DNA of 64,000 nt, from positions 992,001 through 1,056,000 of the forward strand of contig NZ_CP025003.1 in NCBI RefSeq assembly GCF_002812485.1, read 5' to 3'. Position numbers and translations under genes: made by a program. The number at the start of each line of letters is the position of its first letter. The first letter of the stretch is position 1. This DNA comes from Dickeya fangzhongdai (lineage in GTDB: Bacteria > Pseudomonadota > Gammaproteobacteria > Enterobacterales > Enterobacteriaceae). Below, piece by piece: positions 26,440 through 34,936 of this stretch. The notes beneath the pieces are model-generated. The model was not told the DNA's origin. It was given only the letters and a program-made list of their open reading frames with translations, and searched no databases.

Positions 26440-26685
26440 AGGGCAGGTTTTTACGTCGTCAGTGAAAGGCCGGGTCGCTCCCGCGCCAGTGCCACGCTGA
26501 ATTACGCGACATCGCTAGTATGGCCGCTTTTGTCTTAGCCGGGAAATAATTTTATATATCAAAGAATAATCCAACCCCGGCCATTGAGGTGTTTTTGGTT
26601 GCAAGGACATGATGTTAATTCAGCCAGTTGAACGGGGCGTGTTATCCGGCTGGATTGGAAAAGCAAAACGCTATTCTGAATTTTT

Positions 26686-26701
26686 TGTGATTTGAATCAC
26701 A
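26686..26701. promoter_or_regulatory. CRP site upstream of the AzuC-like gene
   Basis: A perfect core TGTGA-N6-TCACA with matching flanks (TTTTGTGATT...TCACAAAA). It ends six bases before the -35 box of the following promoter. Confidence 0.85.
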
Positions 26702-26707
26702 AAAGTG

Positions 26708-26736
26708 TTGCGTCCGAATTCAACAAAACGTACAAT
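26708..26736 (+). promoter_or_regulatory. Sigma-70 promoter of the AzuC-like gene
   Basis: -35 TTGCGT (26708-26713) and -10 TACAAT (26731-26736) with 17-bp spacing, about 48 bp upstream of the small frame. Confidence 0.75.
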
Positions 26737-26783
26737 CTTTTACCAGAAAGTTCACAAATCATTCATTAACCAAGGTGATCAAC

Positions 26784-26861
26784 GTGCGTAAATTCCTGAA
26801 AAAACTTCTGGTCGCTTACATCAATGCTTACAAAGACATCCCGCCGGGTGCCATGCATTAA
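26784..26861 (+). CDS. AzuC-like small membrane-associated protein
   Basis: A 25-codon frame with a GTG start preceded by AAGGTGA. It encodes a basic amphipathic peptide that lines up with E. coli AzuC (28 residues) as recalled: RK-x-LK near the start, a tyrosine in the middle, then the shared end KD-[IV]-PPG-x-M. It begins MRKFLKKLL and ends YKDIPPGAMH. AzuC is a small inner-membrane-associated protein made from the dual-function RNA AzuCR. Here a sigma-70 promoter and a perfect CRP site precede the gene and a strong terminator follows, so the transcript is ~175 nt. A GTG nine bases upstream (26775) would give 28 residues but lacks a Shine-Dalgarno. Confidence 0.78.
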   Translation: MRKFLKKLLVAYINAYKDIPPGAMH

Positions 26862-26889
26862 TTGCCCTGAGCAGATCAAAATTAATAAG

Positions 26890-26915
26890 AAGGCCGCTAT
26901 GACAGCGGCCTTTTT
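26890..26915 (+). terminator. Rho-independent terminator of the AzuC-like transcript
   Basis: Nine-bp stem AAGGCCGCT / AGCGGCCTT with a five-base loop, followed by a T-run. It lies 28 bases after the small protein's stop codon. Confidence 0.92.
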
Positions 26916-26965
26916 CATGTCCTCGTTTTTTGCTTCGTCGGTTTTATTTCAACTCACGTGTGTAA

Positions 26966-27029
26966 CGACTCATCGTTTTAGCGAATCATAGCCCGAACGA
27001 ATCATAGTATTTACAAATCATAGCCTTAA
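26966..27029. repeat. 16-bp tandem repeat, four copies, at the dmlA 3' end
   Basis: Copies start at 26966, 26982, 26998 and 27014 with the core CGAATCATAG. The last runs into the dmlA stop codon, and a further half copy (CGACTCAGC) is the coding end of dmlA. Confidence 0.85.
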
Positions 27030-28111
27030 CGACTCAGCGCCTGCGCTATCGCCTCACCCAGCGCGGTCGTATTGCCGCTGCCGCCGAGATCCCGCGTCAG
27101 CGGCGCCTTTTCCGGCCCCTGTTCCAGCACGCGTTCAATGGCGCTGAGCACCGCCGCGCCGGCGTCGTCATGGCCGAGGTGCTCCAGCATCATCGCCCCG
27201 CACCAGATTTGGCCGATCGGGTTGGCGATGCCTTTGCCGGCGATATCCGGCGCTGAGCCGTGTACCGGTTCAAACAGACTGGGGAAGGTGCGATCCGGAT
27301 TGATGTTGGCCGACGGCGCGATGCCGATGGTACCGGTACAGGCCGGGCCGAGGTCGGACAGAATATCGCCGAACAGGTTGCTGGCGACTACCACGTCAAA
27401 CCAGTCCGGGTGCAGCACGAAGTTGGCGGTAAGAATATCGATGTGATATTTGTCCACCTTTACCTCCGGATAGCGCGTGCCCATTTCGGCGACGCGGCTG
27501 TCCCAGTACGGCATGGTGATGGCGATGCCGTTGGATTTGGTGGCTGAGGTCAGATGCTTTTTCGGGCGTTTCATCGCCAGCTCGTAGGCGAACTTAAGGA
27601 TGCGATCGACGCCGACGCGGGTCATCACCGTTTCCTGAATCACCACTTCGCGCTCGGTGCCGGCGAACATGGCGCCGCCCACGCTGGAATACTCGCCTTC
27701 GGTGTTTTCGCGCACGATGTAGAAGTCGATATCACCGGGTTGACGCCCGGCCAGCGGCGCTTTCACTCCCGGCATCAGGCGGCAGGGGCGCAGGTTGACG
27801 TATTGGTCGAATTCACGGCGGAACAGCAGCAGCGATTGCCACAGCGACACGTGATCCGGCACGACGTCCGGCCAGCCGACCGCGCCGAAGTAAATCGCGT
27901 CGAAGCCCTTCAGCAGTGAGAACCAGTTATCCGGCATCATCTTGCCGTGCTGGCGGTAGTAATCGGCGCTGGCGAAATCAAACCATTCCCACTCCAGCTG
28001 GATATCAAACAGTTCGGCGGCGCGGGCGATCACCCGTACCCCTTCCGGCATCACTTCTTTGCCGATGCCGTCGCCGGGGATGACGGCAATGCGGTAACGC
28101 GGTTGAGACAT
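27026..28111 (-). CDS. dmlA: D-malate/tartrate dehydrogenase (decarboxylating)
   Basis: A 361-residue NAD-dependent beta-decarboxylating dehydrogenase of the isopropylmalate/isocitrate dehydrogenase fold, the same length as E. coli DmlA. Motifs are IAVIPGDGIGKEV at the start, IVRENTEGEYS for substrate binding and FEPVHGSAPDIAGKG for NAD. It oxidises D-malate to pyruvate and CO2, with activity on tartrate in relatives. The start at 28111 follows AGGAGTTGCC; an open extension to 28336 overlaps the regulator gene and has no support. It is divergent from a DmlR-like LysR gene. Confidence 0.92.
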   Translation of the reverse strand: MSQPRYRIAVIPGDGIGKEVMPEGVRVIARAAELFDIQLEWEWFDFASADYYRQHGKMMPDNWFSLLKGFDAIYFGAVGWPDVVPDHVSLWQSLLLFRREFDQYVNLRPCRLMPGVKAPLAGRQPGDIDFYIVRENTEGEYSSVGGAMFAGTEREVVIQETVMTRVGVDRILKFAYELAMKRPKKHLTSATKSNGIAITMPYWDSRVAEMGTRYPEVKVDKYHIDILTANFVLHPDWFDVVVASNLFGDILSDLGPACTGTIGIAPSANINPDRTFPSLFEPVHGSAPDIAGKGIANPIGQIWCGAMMLEHLGHDDAGAAVLSAIERVLEQGPEKAPLTRDLGGSGNTTALGEAIAQALSR

Positions 28112-28232
28112 GGCAACTCCTGAACGGTTTTTCTGATCGATTGCACTTGGGTAACAGAGAGTGTATTTACTCTGTTCGATGTAAACAATTTCGCTTCCGG
28201 TAAAGGCATTGTTGAATAAAAGAGAAGAATGA

Positions 28233-29138
28233 ATGAGTGCAATCGACGATTTGCTGTTCTTCAGCCGCATCGCCGCGCTCGGCAGCCTGACGGCGGTGGC
28301 GCGCGAGAGCGGGCTGTCGCTGCCGGCCGTCAGCAAACGCTTGACGCAGTTGGAGCAACGGCTGGGAGTTCAGTTGATCAGGCGTACCACCCGGCGGCTG
28401 GATTTGACGCCGGAGGGGCAGTTGTACGCCGACGGCGCGTTGCCGATTCTGCATGAAATCGAGGAACTGGAAAGTCAGGTACGCCGCAACCAGCTCACGC
28501 TGCGCGGGCGGTTGACCGTCAACGCGTCGTTCGGTTTCGGCCGTCGCCATATCGCGCCGCTGATTTCCGCTTTCGCCCGCCAGCACGGCGAGCTGGAAGT
28601 GCAGCTACAGCTCACCAGTCAACCGCTCAACATGCTGGACGCCGGCGTGGATATCGATATTCGCTTCGGCGCGCCGCCGGACTCGCGGCTGGTGGCGCAT
28701 CGGTTGATGGAAAATCCGCGCATGCTGTGCGCAGCGCCGGCGTATTTGACGCGCTACGGTACGCCGCAGACGGTGGCGGATCTGGCCGGGCACAACTGTC
28801 TGGTGTTGCGTCAGTATGAGAGTGATTACGGCCTATGGCGTTTCTACCGCGATGGCCGCGAGTTTACCCATCGCGCTTTCGGCAATCTTTCCGCCAACGA
28901 CGGCGAGGTGATCATGCGCTACGCGCTGGACGGGCACGGCATTATCCTGCGTTCGCTGTGGGATGTGCGCCCCTGGCTGGCCAGTGGTGAATTAGTGGCG
29001 CTGTTGCCGGACTACATCATGCCGGAAGCGGACATTTACGCGGTCTACCAGCAGCGTCGGCATGTGCCGGCGCGCATTTCGGCGTTTATCGCCTGGCTGA
29101 AACAGCAACTGCTGCAAGGGGAAGCGGAAAACCGCTAG
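28233..29138 (+). CDS. dmlR: LysR-family activator of dmlA
   Basis: A 301-residue LysR regulator with helix-turn-helix AVARESGLSLPAVSKRLTQL and an effector domain of the CrgA/DmlR-like class (LTVNASFGFGRRHIAPLI). Position and subfamily agree with E. coli DmlR, which activates the divergent dmlA gene in response to D- or L-malate. The 121-bp gap carries the shared control region. The symbol rests on synteny plus subfamily. Confidence 0.82.
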   Translation: MSAIDDLLFFSRIAALGSLTAVARESGLSLPAVSKRLTQLEQRLGVQLIRRTTRRLDLTPEGQLYADGALPILHEIEELESQVRRNQLTLRGRLTVNASFGFGRRHIAPLISAFARQHGELEVQLQLTSQPLNMLDAGVDIDIRFGAPPDSRLVAHRLMENPRMLCAAPAYLTRYGTPQTVADLAGHNCLVLRQYESDYGLWRFYRDGREFTHRAFGNLSANDGEVIMRYALDGHGIILRSLWDVRPWLASGELVALLPDYIMPEADIYAVYQQRRHVPARISAFIAWLKQQLLQGEAENR

Positions 29139-29159
29139 CGCCTCCCCGACGGGGAGGCG
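29139..29159. terminator. Terminator between dmlR and queF
   Basis: Perfect 9-bp stem CGCCTCCCC / GGGGAGGCG with a GAC loop, beginning at the end of dmlR, between convergent genes. Confidence 0.8.
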
Positions 29160-29166
29160 AAAGGGA

Positions 29167-30009
29167 CTATTGGCGCACCAGGCGGCCGGTAGCGGCTTCG
29201 GTTTCGAAATCGCTGCGGAACGGGTTGATGTCCAGGCCGCCGCGGCGGGTATAGCGGGCGAACACGGTCAGTTTTTCCGGCCGGCAGTAGCGTTTGAGGT
29301 CATTGAAGATACGCTCGACGCACTGTTCGTGGAATTCGTTGTGCTGGCGGAACGAGATCAGGTAACGCAGCAGCGCTTCCCGGTCGATTTGCCGGCCTTC
29401 GTACTTGATCACCACGCTGCCCCAGTCCGGCTGGTAGGTGACCAGACAGTTGGATTTCAACAGGTTGGAGCACAGGGTTTCCGCAACCAGAGGCGCGTTG
29501 TCGCGCACCGCGTGCTGCAGATAATCCGGGTTGAAGCCGTAATCGTTCACTTCGATATCCAGCTCGTCAATGTTGATGCCGGGCAGGGTATCGATCTGCG
29601 CCGGATAGCCGGTCAGGCCCGGATACAGAGTGACCTTGACGTCGCCGTTGGCGGCGGCGGACAGATCCTTGATCAAGGTGGCATGCACTTCGCCGATGTC
29701 GCGAAAGCGGGTCTGGTTGAAGCTGTTAAGGTACAGCTTGAACGATTTGGATTCGATCAGGTTTTCCGAACTGGCCGGGATGATGAATTCGGCGATGCCC
29801 ACCAGCGGCTTTCCCTTGTGATTGAGCCACGACAGCTCGAAGGCGGTCCACAGATCGTAGCCGTCAAACGGCAGGTCCGGCCCGGTCAGACCGACCAGAT
29901 CGCGCCCACGAGCGCGCGGCAGCGCTTCCAGCAGCGCCGGGTCGTATTTGTCCGGGTAGCTGGAGCGCACCCCCAGATGGGTAATGCTATCGTTTTCTGT
30001 AATATGCAT
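29167..30009 (-). CDS. queF: NADPH-dependent preQ0 reductase QueF
   Basis: A 280-residue cytoplasmic enzyme that reduces 7-cyano-7-deazaguanine (preQ0) to preQ1 for queuosine in tRNA. The family signature is at residues 85-102 ([17 protein letters not shown]). The catalytic Cys188 lies in [15 protein letters not shown] with Asp194 nearby. This is the long, two-domain QueF (E. coli 282). It lies 5 bp downstream of a YhhQ-type preQ0 transporter, which itself follows a helix-turn-helix regulator, so import and reduction of preQ0 are coupled in one operon. Confidence 0.95.
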   Translation of the reverse strand: MHITENDSITHLGVRSSYPDKYDPALLEALPRARGRDLVGLTGPDLPFDGYDLWTAFELSWLNHKGKPLVGIAEFIIPASSENLIESKSFKLYLNSFNQTRFRDIGEVHATLIKDLSAAANGDVKVTLYPGLTGYPAQIDTLPGINIDELDIEVNDYGFNPDYLQHAVRDNAPLVAETLCSNLLKSNCLVTYQPDWGSVVIKYEGRQIDREALLRYLISFRQHNEFHEQCVERIFNDLKRYCRPEKLTVFARYTRRGGLDINPFRSDFETEAATGRLVRQ

Positions 30010-30014
30010 ATCGC

Positions 30015-30890
30015 TCAGTTCCTTGCTGGTACGGGTACGGCATGAATGTATTTTCTGAACAGCCTGCGGGTACCGTAAATAGGGCCGACGCCCAACACCG
30101 CATAGACCACTTTGATCAGAAATTGCGACAGGATCATGGTGCGGATCACGTCAAAACTCAGCACATTATAAAACGCGATGGTGCAGAAAATCACACTGTC
30201 GACGGCGGAGGCGGTGACCGTGCTGGTGATCACGCGTATAAACAGGTAGCGGGACTTGGTCAGGATCTTGATTTTGTGCAGCACCCAGGCGTTGATGTTT
30301 TCGGAGATCAGGTAGGCCAGCGATGAGGCCACCAGCACCGCCATCATGCTTTCCACAATGCCGCTGTAGGTCTTGCCGTATTCCCATTCCGGCAGGCCGG
30401 GGATCAGGCTGGTGACCCACAGCCCGAGCACAAACGCCAGATGGAAGAAAAATGCGATGAGGATGGTGCGGCGCGCCAGCCGCAGCCCATAAAATTCATT
30501 CAGGATATCCACCAGAATAAAGGTCAGCGGGTAGACGAAAACGGCAGGCGGTACCACCAGATTCAGCGCCGGAATGAAGATCGGTTTGACGCCGCTGACG
30601 GTGGAAAAAATATAGATGACGCAAAGCGCGGCGGTAATGATGAGGTACGCCAGCCAGGATCGTTCGTTTCTGTCGCTGATGTCGTAGGCGGTAGTGATGT
30701 CTTTGCCGGAATAGAGTTTTTTGTACAGAGCGTTGAGTTCGTGCCGGCTCAGATCATCGGAGATTTCACTGTCGACCAGTTCCTTGAGATCCATGTGGAT
30801 CATCTTGCCGGTCGATAACACCATGATATTAGCTGATAATTCGCCGCTGTGGTTGAACCCCAGCAGCTTGAATTTCCTGTTTGCATCCAT
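30015..30890 (-). CDS. Queuosine precursor transporter, YhhQ/VUT family, with N-terminal extension
   Basis: A 291-residue membrane protein. The C-terminal ~210 residues are the YhhQ (VUT/ECF-like) preQ0/preQ1 transporter with about six helices ([19 protein letters not shown] is the family signature). The first ~80 residues are a charged soluble segment ([19 protein letters not shown]) that E. coli YhhQ (221 residues) does not have; its function is unknown. The gene directly follows the regulator gene (0-bp gap) and precedes queF by 5 bp. Confidence 0.88.
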   Translation of the reverse strand: MDANRKFKLLGFNHSGELSANIMVLSTGKMIHMDLKELVDSEISDDLSRHELNALYKKLYSGKDITTAYDISDRNERSWLAYLIITAALCVIYIFSTVSGVKPIFIPALNLVVPPAVFVYPLTFILVDILNEFYGLRLARRTILIAFFFHLAFVLGLWVTSLIPGLPEWEYGKTYSGIVESMMAVLVASSLAYLISENINAWVLHKIKILTKSRYLFIRVITSTVTASAVDSVIFCTIAFYNVLSFDVIRTMILSQFLIKVVYAVLGVGPIYGTRRLFRKYIHAVPVPARN

Positions 30891-31505
30891 TTATATCCTT
30901 TCCTCTATGATATATCCCAGCAGGACTGAGTCCTCGGGGCGTTTTCTGTCCGCCATGTCCGGCGAATCCGGGATGTCGACAAAAAATCCCGTAGCAGGAG
31001 AGTGACAGAGTATCGGCGTATTCGGCACCAGCGCAGGCGGCCGTCGGATGATGAGCAGCGCGCCGGGGGAGAAGGCGTCGCCAATCGGCGACTCGATCTG
31101 TACCGCCACCATGTTGGCTTCTTCTCCGAAGAAATAGGTCAACGGATACTGAACCGATAACTGACCAATCTTGTGCTGCCGTGCCAACAACAGTTGCGAC
31201 TGCGGAATGATGGGAATCGCCGCCGGGTTTTTGTTGCCTTCAAAAGAAACGGTATTGTTCAGGCGCTCGACCTTTTCCAGATCGTAATCTTCGATTTCCT
31301 CACAGGACACGCCGAAGAAATCGGAAATGCGATTGATGGTGGATTGCTGAACCTTGTTTACCCTACCTTCAAGAATTTTGTAGATAGTGGTACGCGTTAC
31401 CCCGGTACGGTTAGAAAAAGAGGCTTTGGTTTCGCCTCGGGTACGCATCAGATATTCAATATTCTTAATGATATTAGTTTTGCGCTGAGCATTCGTTGTT
31501 TTCAT
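30891..31505 (-). CDS. XRE-type helix-turn-helix regulator with S24/LexA-like domain
   Basis: A 204-residue regulator: N-terminal XRE helix-turn-helix (about 25-70; SFSNRTGVTRTTIYKILEGR) and a C-terminal domain resembling phage-repressor S24 peptidase. In the usual GDSM position it reads IESPIGDAFSPG, and no clear catalytic Lys was seen, so it may bind a ligand rather than cleave itself. GAAGGG precedes the ATG at 31505 by six bases; the ATG two codons upstream directly touches that sequence, so I chose 31505. As first gene of an operon with YhhQ and QueF it may regulate queuosine salvage. Confidence 0.8.
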   Translation of the reverse strand: MKTTNAQRKTNIIKNIEYLMRTRGETKASFSNRTGVTRTTIYKILEGRVNKVQQSTINRISDFFGVSCEEIEDYDLEKVERLNNTVSFEGNKNPAAIPIIPQSQLLLARQHKIGQLSVQYPLTYFFGEEANMVAVQIESPIGDAFSPGALLIIRRPPALVPNTPILCHSPATGFFVDIPDSPDMADRKRPEDSVLLGYIIEERI

Positions 31506-31511
31506 GGTCAT

Positions 31512-31991
31512 CCCTTCTCAGGTCAGTTCTCAGACAGGTTCATCTTACGATAAAGCCTTACGTTCACCTATCCCGCCGAAAAGAAAAAAATCGGCAACCA
31601 CGGCGCGTAGCGGGCATTTAGGACGGAAAAAACGGGCAGGATAGTGTGAACTTATTCAATTAATTGGTGGTTGTTGTAATGGCGCCATTAAAAATAGACA
31701 CTAAAGATCATAAAATGTCCATTAATCTGTTGACTTGACTGTTTTTATTGCTATAACGTTTAGAAAAATTAATTAATCTGAGTGATACAGATAATTTACT
31801 ATAAACATAAGATATAGTTAACAAACTAATTGGTTGTTTCTGACGTCGCTGACGCAGACTGCCATCTATCCGACACCAGGGAACCCAGAACGGACGCTTA
31901 GCAGAGAGGTGAGAAAATAAGGGAGCGTCATTATCGATGACACACGCCGACGACGCTGCGCTTTGACGCAGCGTTGGCGTTTCTGAGGCCG
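31512..31991. other. AT-rich intergenic region with a possible small transcript
   Basis: No gene recognised. A plus-strand promoter-like pair TTGACT (31730) and TATAAC (31752) with 16-bp spacing is followed ~200 bp later by a GC hairpin ACGCTGCG / CGCAGCGT (31953-31974). Together they could bound a small RNA or leader, but the hairpin has no T-run. Confidence 0.3.
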
Positions 31992-32150
31992 TTAGCCTCC
32001 AGCCAAATCAATCGTACTTCCGGTCACCTCGCTGGCTGTAGTGGGTTGTAACCGGCTTTATCCAACTGCCGCCCGACAATGGCGCTGGCTATTTCTCCCC
32101 CTTGATGACCACCGCATAACCCGACCAGCCCGATTCGGCACTCCGCTCTT
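31992..32150 (-). pseudogene. Remnant of a short-chain dehydrogenase (SDR) C-terminus
   Basis: On the minus strand the last codons before the stop at 31992 read SEVTGSTIDLAGG, the typical C-terminal tail of SDR oxidoreductases. Upstream, in another frame, it reads EIASAIV and later LDKAGY, the usual preceding motif of the same family. The two pieces are joined by a frameshift, and nothing of the N-terminal Rossmann domain is left. The left edge given is approximate. Confidence 0.6.
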
Positions 32151-32198
32151 GGTATGAATAGCGGCATTCGGTATATCGGCATAAAGAACAACGGGAAA

Positions 32199-32227
32199 TT
32201 CCGCGCCGACCTGATGCCGGCGCGGAA
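32199..32227 (-). terminator. Hairpin after rhiE
   Basis: Ten-bp perfect stem TTCCGCGCCG / CGGCGCGGAA with a nine-base loop, 24 bp beyond the rhiE stop; on the minus strand it is followed by TTTCCCGTTG. Confidence 0.65.
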
Positions 32228-32251
32228 CGAGGCGTGATTATCGTTGGGCGA

Positions 32252-33982
32252 TTATTGTGGCGTTTCCGTCAGCGTGATGGCGTCGTACATTACCATGCCG
32301 CCCAGCAGCTCCAGCGTGATGCGGTTGCCGCCCGGCTGCAGCGCGCCCGCGGGCAGCGGTATGTGCGCTTCATGGTAGCGGCCGCTTTGCATCGCGCCCC
32401 TATAAATGGCCTTGTCGTTGTCGTACTTCAGCGTCGTCAGCAACTGACCGTTGAGTTTCACCGCCAGCTGCGGCGAACTGGCCGGCGTAGTCATTCCGCT
32501 GTTGCTGGCGGCGGCGATGGCGATATTCAGGGTGTAAGGCTGCTCGGGCGCGCGGGTGTTGAACAGAATGTGCCAACTGCCGGGCTGGGTCTGGGCGTAG
32601 TACCAGTCCTTGCGTTCACGGCTTTTGCCGATCTCGAAGGTCAGGTTGGCCGGCACCTCGGTTTGCCAGCGATAAAGGCGCGGGCGATCGCCGAAGCGGA
32701 ACTCGTCGGCCCGGCGGTCGGCCTGACCGATAGCCCACGCCAGCGGCGCGGGACGCGCGGCGTCAATTTGACCGAGCCGGGTTTTCTTGCCTTCCACCTT
32801 CACGGTCTGCTGCGCCAGCAGGCCGATTTGCGTGCCGCCATCGGCGTAGGCCGACAGACGGTATTCGCCCGGCGGCACATTGCGCAGGCTGAAACGGCCG
32901 TCCCGATTGGTACGGGCGGTGAACAGGTAACCGGTGGTCTGAATGTCGAAGTTTTCCGTGCTGCTGCTCAGCACCACCGTGGCGTGAGGCGCATCGGTGC
33001 GCAGGCGACCGCTGACGGTAGTGCGCTGGCGCGGATAGCGGGCATCGTCCAGCCAGCGGTAAGGCCAACTGGCGCGTTCATGTTCGGCCCGGCGGCTGAC
33101 GTCCGCCACCAGTTCCCGATCGCTACCCTGATTGATGTACAGCAACCACGGACCGTAGAGTTTTGCAAAACCCGGCTGCGCCACCATATCCGGGGTGCCG
33201 AAATGCGAGCCGGTAAGATAGTTCAGGATAATCGCGTCCTGATGCACCAGCAGTTCCTGCTTCAGCGCGTCGCCCGAGTAATATTCGCCGCTGGCGGGCA
33301 CCATCCAGGCGCCGTAACCGTTGCCCATCACGCCCCAGTAGCGGCTTTCACGCTGATAACCGGCGAAATCGTATTTAGAGTAGACGCTGCCGTCCGGCAG
33401 TCGCCAGGTTTCATCCTGCACCTTCGGCAACTGTTCCAGTTCATCGTACAGCAACGGCGTACCGCGCTGGATGCTGTTGAACAGCGCGTTCAGCCGGGTG
33501 GCGTCAAAACGGTAAACGTTACGCAGCTCGCTGACCGTCACCGGCGCTGAGCCGGTGTTGGCGGCCACCACATAGCTGTAAAGGCCGCTGACGCCGCTGG
33601 TCATGATCAGGTGATATTCCAGCCGCAGTTTGCCGTTCTGGTCGTCGATGTAGGCCAGGTGCACCTGATCCGGCGTCTGTTTGATGACCTCCAGCCGTTC
33701 CGGCACGAATTCGTTGACGCCGCCGGAGTAGTAGTCGAGGTAAAAGCTGCGGTTTTTATCCGGATCGCGCGCCGCGCCGGAGAGACGGGAAATCAGGTTG
33801 GTGCCGCCTTTCCACACTTCTTTGGCGCTGCCGTCCGCGCCAAAGCGGACTTTCAGCAGCCCGTTATCCAGCGTGCTGTTCATGCCGTCGAGCGTCAGTT
33901 TCACCGCGCCCGTCGCCGTCAGCGGCAGCACGAGTGCCAGCGCCAGTAGCGGGGTACGCCATATCTGCAGAGGTTTATTCAT
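32252..33982 (-). CDS. rhiE: Rhamnogalacturonate lyase (polysaccharide lyase family 4)
   Basis: A 576-residue secreted enzyme that cleaves the rhamnogalacturonan I backbone of pectin by beta-elimination. A signal peptide (cleavage after LTATG-A, about residue 26) is followed by the N-terminal catalytic beta-sandwich domain, a fibronectin-like middle domain (TVSGRLRTD, RDGRFSLRNVPPGEYRLSAYA) and a C-terminal carbohydrate-binding-like jelly-roll domain. Dickeya dadantii RhiE is exported by the Out type II system; known controls there are KdgR and CRP. I looked for a KdgR box upstream and saw only a weak resemblance. It stands alone and is divergent from yqhA. Confidence 0.92.
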   Translation of the reverse strand: MNKPLQIWRTPLLALALVLPLTATGAVKLTLDGMNSTLDNGLLKVRFGADGSAKEVWKGGTNLISRLSGAARDPDKNRSFYLDYYSGGVNEFVPERLEVIKQTPDQVHLAYIDDQNGKLRLEYHLIMTSGVSGLYSYVVAANTGSAPVTVSELRNVYRFDATRLNALFNSIQRGTPLLYDELEQLPKVQDETWRLPDGSVYSKYDFAGYQRESRYWGVMGNGYGAWMVPASGEYYSGDALKQELLVHQDAIILNYLTGSHFGTPDMVAQPGFAKLYGPWLLYINQGSDRELVADVSRRAEHERASWPYRWLDDARYPRQRTTVSGRLRTDAPHATVVLSSSTENFDIQTTGYLFTARTNRDGRFSLRNVPPGEYRLSAYADGGTQIGLLAQQTVKVEGKKTRLGQIDAARPAPLAWAIGQADRRADEFRFGDRPRLYRWQTEVPANLTFEIGKSRERKDWYYAQTQPGSWHILFNTRAPEQPYTLNIAIAAASNSGMTTPASSPQLAVKLNGQLLTTLKYDNDKAIYRGAMQSGRYHEAHIPLPAGALQPGGNRITLELLGGMVMYDAITLTETPQ

Positions 33983-34301
33983 GTGTGCCGTCCGTTGTCA
34001 TCGTCGTGTTGATAGGGTGTCCTGCTGGACACAGCCTAGCGCGGCGGTGAACGCCGCTCCTTTGTCGGATGGTCATCTCCGGGCCGAAGGTGGCAGCGGC
34101 GTGAAGATCGGCGCGATCGGGATCATATTTGTCGATTTCTGATGCGGCGGGGTCGCACTCGGGCTATTGACGGCATAATTCGGTGAAACTGAGTTAATTT
34201 TTTTAAAAATCAACACACTATATTGATAAACAATTGAATAACACCCCGATGCGGTTTTTCGCTATTATGCATTTCTCTCAAACCTGTACCTGATGGGCGC
34301 T
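33983..34301. other. Divergent promoter region of rhiE and yqhA
   Basis: 319 bp. The yqhA-proximal half is AT-rich (34190-34270) with TGAAACTGAGTTAATTTTT-like sequence vaguely resembling a KdgR box at ~34180. No site was firm enough to call. Confidence 0.35.
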
Positions 34302-34835
34302 ATGGAACGTTTTCTGGAAAATACGATGTACGCTGCACGGTGGCTGTTGGCTCCGGTTTATCTGGGGCTGTCGCTGGGATTACTGGCGTTGGCCATCAAG
34401 TTCTTTGAAGAGATCTGGCATGTATTGCCGAACATTTTTACTATTGCCGAATCTGACCTGATTTTGACCTTGCTGTCGCTGGTGGACATGACGCTGGTGG
34501 GTGGGTTGCTGGTGATGGTGATGTTTTCCGGCTATGAAAACTTTGTGTCGGCGCTGGATATCGCCGAGCACAAGGAGAAGCTGAACTGGCTGGGCAAAAT
34601 GGACGCCAGCTCGCTGAAAAATAAAGTGGCGGCATCGATCGTGGCGATTTCATCCATCCACCTGCTGCGGGTGTTTATGGATGCCAAGAACGTACCGGAC
34701 AACAAACTGATGTGGTATGTGATCATCCACCTGACTTTCGTGCTGTCCGCTTTTGTGATGGGCTATCTGGACTGGCTGTCCCGCCACGAACATCATACTC
34801 ATCACGGCGCCGACAAGGCTCATGATAAGCATTAA
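34302..34835 (+). CDS. yqhA: YqhA/UPF0114 family inner-membrane protein
   Basis: A 177-residue membrane protein with three or four helices and a His-rich cytoplasmic end ([16 protein letters not shown]). It matches E. coli YqhA from its first residues ([20 protein letters not shown]). The function is unknown. The start at 34302 is chosen by that match; an ATG three codons earlier (34293) is in frame. The His-rich tail could bind metal, which is inference. It is a single gene with a very strong terminator. Confidence 0.9.
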   Translation: MERFLENTMYAARWLLAPVYLGLSLGLLALAIKFFEEIWHVLPNIFTIAESDLILTLLSLVDMTLVGGLLVMVMFSGYENFVSALDIAEHKEKLNWLGKMDASSLKNKVAASIVAISSIHLLRVFMDAKNVPDNKLMWYVIIHLTFVLSAFVMGYLDWLSRHEHHTHHGADKAHDKH

Positions 34836-34881
34836 ATCTCACCATAAGCATTGATAACAGCCTACGTTGCTGATGTGAACG

Positions 34882-34915
34882 ACGCCCCCGGCCGACCGCC
34901 GGGGGCGTTTTTTTT
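34882..34915 (+). terminator. Strong rho-independent terminator after yqhA
   Basis: Eleven-bp stem ACGCCCCCGGC / GCCGGGGGCGT with a five-base loop, then eight T. Confidence 0.95.
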
Positions 34916-34936
34916 CGCCCGTCAGGCGCGGAGAAG

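Noticed and set aside
34170..34215. KdgR box for rhiE
   Set aside because: The GTGAAACTGAGTTAATTTT stretch resembles only part of the KdgR consensus and is nearer to yqhA than to rhiE.
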